This document shows positions 60,806 to 63,256 of a stretch of 63,256 nucleotides of DNA, one piece after another (the first letter of the stretch is position 1; the number at the start of each line of letters is the position of its first letter). The stretch is from WHSM01 sp050701635 (GTDB lineage Bacteria; Actinomycetota; Actinomycetes; Mycobacteriales; Micromonosporaceae): assembly GCA_050701635.1 (NCBI GenBank), contig JBOGDF010000001.1:1-63256 (forward strand), given 5' to 3'. A program made the translations under genes and the position numbers. Below the pieces are notes generated by a model, which did not search any database, was not told the origin of the DNA, and saw only the letters and a list, made by a program, of their open reading frames with translations.

Positions 60806-61041
60806 CACACCGCTTCGTCCTCGCGAAGCCGGTCGATGAGCTCGTTCGAGATGGCATCGCCCCGGTGCGGGAACGGCTCGAATCCATGGAGGTCTGACGT
60901 ACCCCCGGATGGGGTGTGCTGGTGTGTGAGGGCCTGTCGCGCGAGGTCCGACAAGACCTCACCCACGGAGCGCTTTTCCCGGCGAGCGCGTTCCTTCACC
61001 GCCAGCAGGACGTCGTCGTCGAGAGACACCGTGGTGCGCAT
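60805..61041 (-). CDS. vapB: RHH-type antitoxin of the second VapC pair
   Basis: 78 residues. The N-terminal ribbon-helix-helix is MRTTVSLDDDVLLAVKERAR then SVGEVLSDLARQAL, and the C-terminal part (about 45-78) is flexible and acidic for toxin binding. A 16-bp inverted repeat lies six bases upstream of ATG 61041 with no room for a normal ribosome site, so the mRNA may be leaderless. The gene starts 27 bp after the mqnC stop. Confidence 0.88.
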   Translation of the reverse strand: MRTTVSLDDDVLLAVKERARREKRSVGEVLSDLARQALTHQHTPSGGTSDLHGFEPFPHRGDAISNELIDRLREDEAV

Positions 61042-61046
61042 GCATC

Positions 61047-61062
61047 TGATGCTAGCGCATCA
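61047..61062. promoter_or_regulatory. Inverted repeat at the vapB start, candidate operator
   Basis: TGATGCTAGCGCATCA: arms TGATGC and GCATCA around TAGC. On the minus strand it contains TAGCAT, a possible -10 hexamer, directly before ATG 61041. Confidence 0.45.
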
Positions 61063-61067
61063 CACGG

Positions 61068-62270
61068 CTAGTTGGCGTCGAGGAGTTTCAGCTCGGGGTG
61101 GGCGCGACCGCCGTCGGGGAGCGCGATCGAGGAGTAGTGCGAGACCACCTGCTCCACCTCGGCCTCGCTCGGGTCGTCGTCCGGGGTCCAGTGCACGCGG
61201 AGGTGCTCGTAGAGGGTGTTGCGCTGGGCCGGGATCCGGTCGGCGGAGCGGATCATGGTGATCAGGCCGAGCAGGTTGGACTGGTGCTTGGCGCCGGCCG
61301 AGGAGATCACGTTTTCCTCGAGCATGATCGAGCCGAGGTCGTCCACGCCCATGTGCAGCGAGAGCTGACCGACGTCCTTGCCGGTGGTCAGCCAGCTCGA
61401 CTGCAGGTGCTTGACGTTGTCGAAGAACAGCCGGGCGACCGCGACCAGCCGCAGATACTCCAGGTTGGTCGCCTGGGTACGCCCCTTCAGGTGGTTGTTC
61501 TCCGGCTGGTACGTCCACGGGATGAACGACCGGAAGCCACCCGTACGGTCCTGCACGTCGCGGATCATCCGGATGTGCTCGATCCGCTCGGCGTTGGTCT
61601 CCCCCGTACCCATCATCATGGTGGCGGTGGACTCCAGGCGGTGCCGGTGCGCCACCTCCATGATCTCCAGCCAGCGCTCGCCGGACTCCTTCAGCGGCGC
61701 GATGGCGTGGCGCGGCCGGCGCGGCAGCATCTCGGCGCCGGCCCCGGCGATCGAGTCCAGCCCGGCGGCCTTGATCCGATCGATCGCCGCTTCGACGGTG
61801 GTCCCGGAGACCTTCGACATGTGCTCGATCTCCGACGCGCCCAGCGAGTGGATCGCCAGCTGCGGGAACGCCTGCTTGACCGCGGAGAACAGCGTCTCGT
61901 AGTACTCCACGCCGTAGTCGGGGTGGTGGCCGCCCTGCAGCATCACCTGGGTGGCGCCCAGCTTCACCGCCTCGTCGCAGCGGCGCAGGATCTCGTCGGT
62001 GTCGTGGGTCCAGCCCTCGGCGTGCTTCGGCGCCCGGTAGAACGCGCAGAACTTGCACGCGGTGACACACACGTTGGTGTAGTTGATGTTGCGGTCGATC
62101 AGGTAGGTGACGATGTTGTCCGGGTAGCGCCGGCGGCGTACCGCGTCGGCCGCCTCGCCCAGCGGGTGCAGCGGCGCGTCGGTGTAGAGCAGCAGCGCCT
62201 CCTCGGGGGTGATCCGACCCCCGTCGGCGGCTCGCTGCAGGATCTCGGCGGTGTCCCGGTTCTCCGTCAC
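61068..62270 (-). CDS. mqnC: Radical SAM dehypoxanthine futalosine cyclase (MqnC)
   Basis: Radical SAM enzyme of the futalosine menaquinone pathway; cyclises dehypoxanthine futalosine. 400 residues from GTG 62270. The [4Fe-4S]/SAM cysteines are Cys68, Cys72, Cys75 in CVTACKFC; NINYTNVC precedes them as in MqnC/MqnE. Later segments MLQGGHHPDYGVEYY, GAGAEMLPRRPRHAI and MMMGTGETNAERIEH are typical. An upstream open frame (to 62330) is not conserved-looking. Its presence implies that menaquinone is made by the futalosine, not the classical, route. Confidence 0.93.
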   Translation of the reverse strand: MTENRDTAEILQRAADGGRITPEEALLLYTDAPLHPLGEAADAVRRRRYPDNIVTYLIDRNINYTNVCVTACKFCAFYRAPKHAEGWTHDTDEILRRCDEAVKLGATQVMLQGGHHPDYGVEYYETLFSAVKQAFPQLAIHSLGASEIEHMSKVSGTTVEAAIDRIKAAGLDSIAGAGAEMLPRRPRHAIAPLKESGERWLEIMEVAHRHRLESTATMMMGTGETNAERIEHIRMIRDVQDRTGGFRSFIPWTYQPENNHLKGRTQATNLEYLRLVAVARLFFDNVKHLQSSWLTTGKDVGQLSLHMGVDDLGSIMLEENVISSAGAKHQSNLLGLITMIRSADRIPAQRNTLYEHLRVHWTPDDDPSEAEVEQVVSHYSSIALPDGGRAHPELKLLDAN

Positions 62271-62377
62271 GCTCCGAGCGTAAACGCAATCCGGGGGTAC
62301 GCGAACCGGGGCCGAGCGGGATGAGACCAAGGAAACCCTGCCTCACCCGGCTCGGAACCCCGGTACGGGCCGCGGTG

Positions 62378-62800
62378 TTACGACCGGTCGGTGCCGAGGC
62401 CCACGGCGAGCAGCGCGAGCCCGGCGACGAGGTGCAGGGCGTTGTCGGCACCGTTGAGCGCGATCAGGTCCATCGCGCCGCCGATGATCATCAGACCCAC
62501 CAACCCGACCACCACGTACACCGCCCCGACGGCGGCGTTCACCACCCGGGAGATCCGTACGCCGGCGATCGCGCCGCCGATCAGCGCCGCGCCCACCACG
62601 AGGTGTACGAGGTTGTGGAGCAGGTTGACTTCGAAGATGCCGAGCAGCAGCCCGCCTTCCTGACCCGCCGCGGGGTGTCCGCCGGACACCGCGAAGCCGA
62701 GCAGACCGACCAGCACGAACACCGCGCCCAGCACGCCACCGACCATCGGGTTGACGCGGCGGCCGGCGAAGATCCCGGCAGACGACGAATGCGTAGTCAT
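62378..62800 (-). CDS. DUF4383-type four-helix membrane protein
   Basis: 140 residues with four hydrophobic helices (about 20-40, 50-75, 85-107 and 115-135). The HNLVHLVVGAALI and DNALHLVAGLALL repeats, each with a conserved His, are typical of DUF4383. GGGAGGTAGTA precedes the ATG. Function unknown. Confidence 0.85.
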   Translation of the reverse strand: MTTHSSSAGIFAGRRVNPMVGGVLGAVFVLVGLLGFAVSGGHPAAGQEGGLLLGIFEVNLLHNLVHLVVGAALIGGAIAGVRISRVVNAAVGAVYVVVGLVGLMIIGGAMDLIALNGADNALHLVAGLALLAVGLGTDRS

Positions 62801-62857
62801 TACTACCTCCCATGTGTCAACTGCGGGGAGTTCGGACCCGACGCCCTGCCGGATGGG

Positions 62858-63256
62858 TCAGGTCAGCGGGACAGCCGCGACCGGGGTGGTGGTGGGCCGC
62901 GGCGAACCGCCGGCCGGCTCCACGGTGACGCCCAGCAAGTCGGCGTCACCCAGCCCTTCCAGCAGCCGGGTTGCACCGGTCGCCCCCGCCGGCAGCACGC
63001 CAGCTGACCGCGGTACCGCGCCAGCAATCACCCAGAGCTGGTACGCCTGATCCCGATCCACCGCGGACAGCTCGGACAGCACCACCACGGCACGGTCCTG
63101 GCTGGCGGAGACCACCACCGAGATCCGGCCGCCGCCGGTGGCCTCGGCGGTGCGTACCGTCGCGTCGTCGGCGGCGAGCACCGCGGCGATGGCGGCCTCG
63201 CGTCGCCGGGCCTCGGCCGCGTCCTTCCGGGCGTCCTCGGCGGCGGCGCGTTCGGC
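62858..63256 (-). CDS. C-terminal part of an RskA-like anti-sigma-K factor (partial)
   Basis: The frame is open to the window edge (133 codons seen). The visible part has a charged Ala-rich start (AERAAAEDARKDAAEARRRE, coiled-coil-like) and then the RskA extracytoplasmic domain: VVVSASQDRAVVVLSEL, AYQLWVIAGAVPRSAGVLPA and LLGVTVEPAGGSPRPT. It would end an anti-sigma factor that spans the membrane; the sigma-binding and membrane parts lie outside. The regulated sigma gene is probably beyond the edge. Confidence 0.8.
   Translation of the reverse strand, partial: AERAAAEDARKDAAEARRREAAIAAVLAADDATVRTAEATGGGRISVVVSASQDRAVVVLSELSAVDRDQAYQLWVIAGAVPRSAGVLPAGATGATRLLEGLGDADLLGVTVEPAGGSPRPTTTPVAAVPLT

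Overview
The window looks like chromosome from a very high-GC actinomycete. Protein families and gene order match the complex I / menaquinone region that I remember from Streptomyces (mqnC, menG, geranylgeranyl reductase, nuoA-N, polyprenyl synthase, korAB, nuo2 genes, htpX). Codon habits and the very frequent GTAC tetranucleotide suggest Micromonosporaceae, but that placement is an inference. I see no tRNA, rRNA, CRISPR array, prophage or intact transposase.

Layout, left to right. (1) 1-8241: zinc alcohol dehydrogenase, htpX protease, and nuoN2-M2-L2-K2-J2 of a second complex I, on the minus strand and translationally coupled. (2) 8423-15946: genes scattered between nuoJ2, nuoI2 and nuoH2: a dTMP-kinase-like protein, a PP2C-like/GntR pair, a three-gene cassette ending in an AbiEii-type nucleotidyltransferase, small unknowns, an RHH regulator with DUF4097 protein, and a vapBC pair. 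(3) 15987-24820: nuoH2, nuoC2, nuoB2 and nuoA2, separated by SDR, VOC, TetR, membrane, broken-gene, hydrolase and GH20 genes plus a 167-bp MITE-like element. (4) 24992-34482: ECF sigma factor with putative anti-sigma protein, korAB (2-oxoacid:ferredoxin oxidoreductase), holin-family protein, RarD and PhoX with a probable PHO box. (5) 34543-40042: a SARP-NB-ARC-TPR regulator, an LVIVD-repeat secreted protein, a polyprenyl diphosphate synthase. (6) 40122-56082: the complete 14-gene nuoA-N operon, minus strand. (7) 56206-63256: geranylgeranyl reductase behind a near-consensus Rex operator, menG, an LPXTG-type surface protein, a second vapBC, mqnC, a DUF4383 membrane protein, and the end of an anti-sigma-K (RskA-like) gene running off the window.

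How it fits together. Most of the window is a respiratory quinone and complex I region. MqnC, MenG, the prenyl synthase and the reductase make or modify menaquinone; NuoA-N reduces it with NADH. The second set (A,B,C,H,I,J,K,L,M,N) lacks D, E, F and G, so it has no NADH module and no own NuoD. KorAB, encoded between nuoA2 and the main operon, produces reduced ferredoxin and is the obvious candidate electron source. The nuo2 genes keep one strand and canonical order although cargo genes interrupt them at four points. A small family of dispersed inverted repeats and two related MITE-like elements lie in the gaps.
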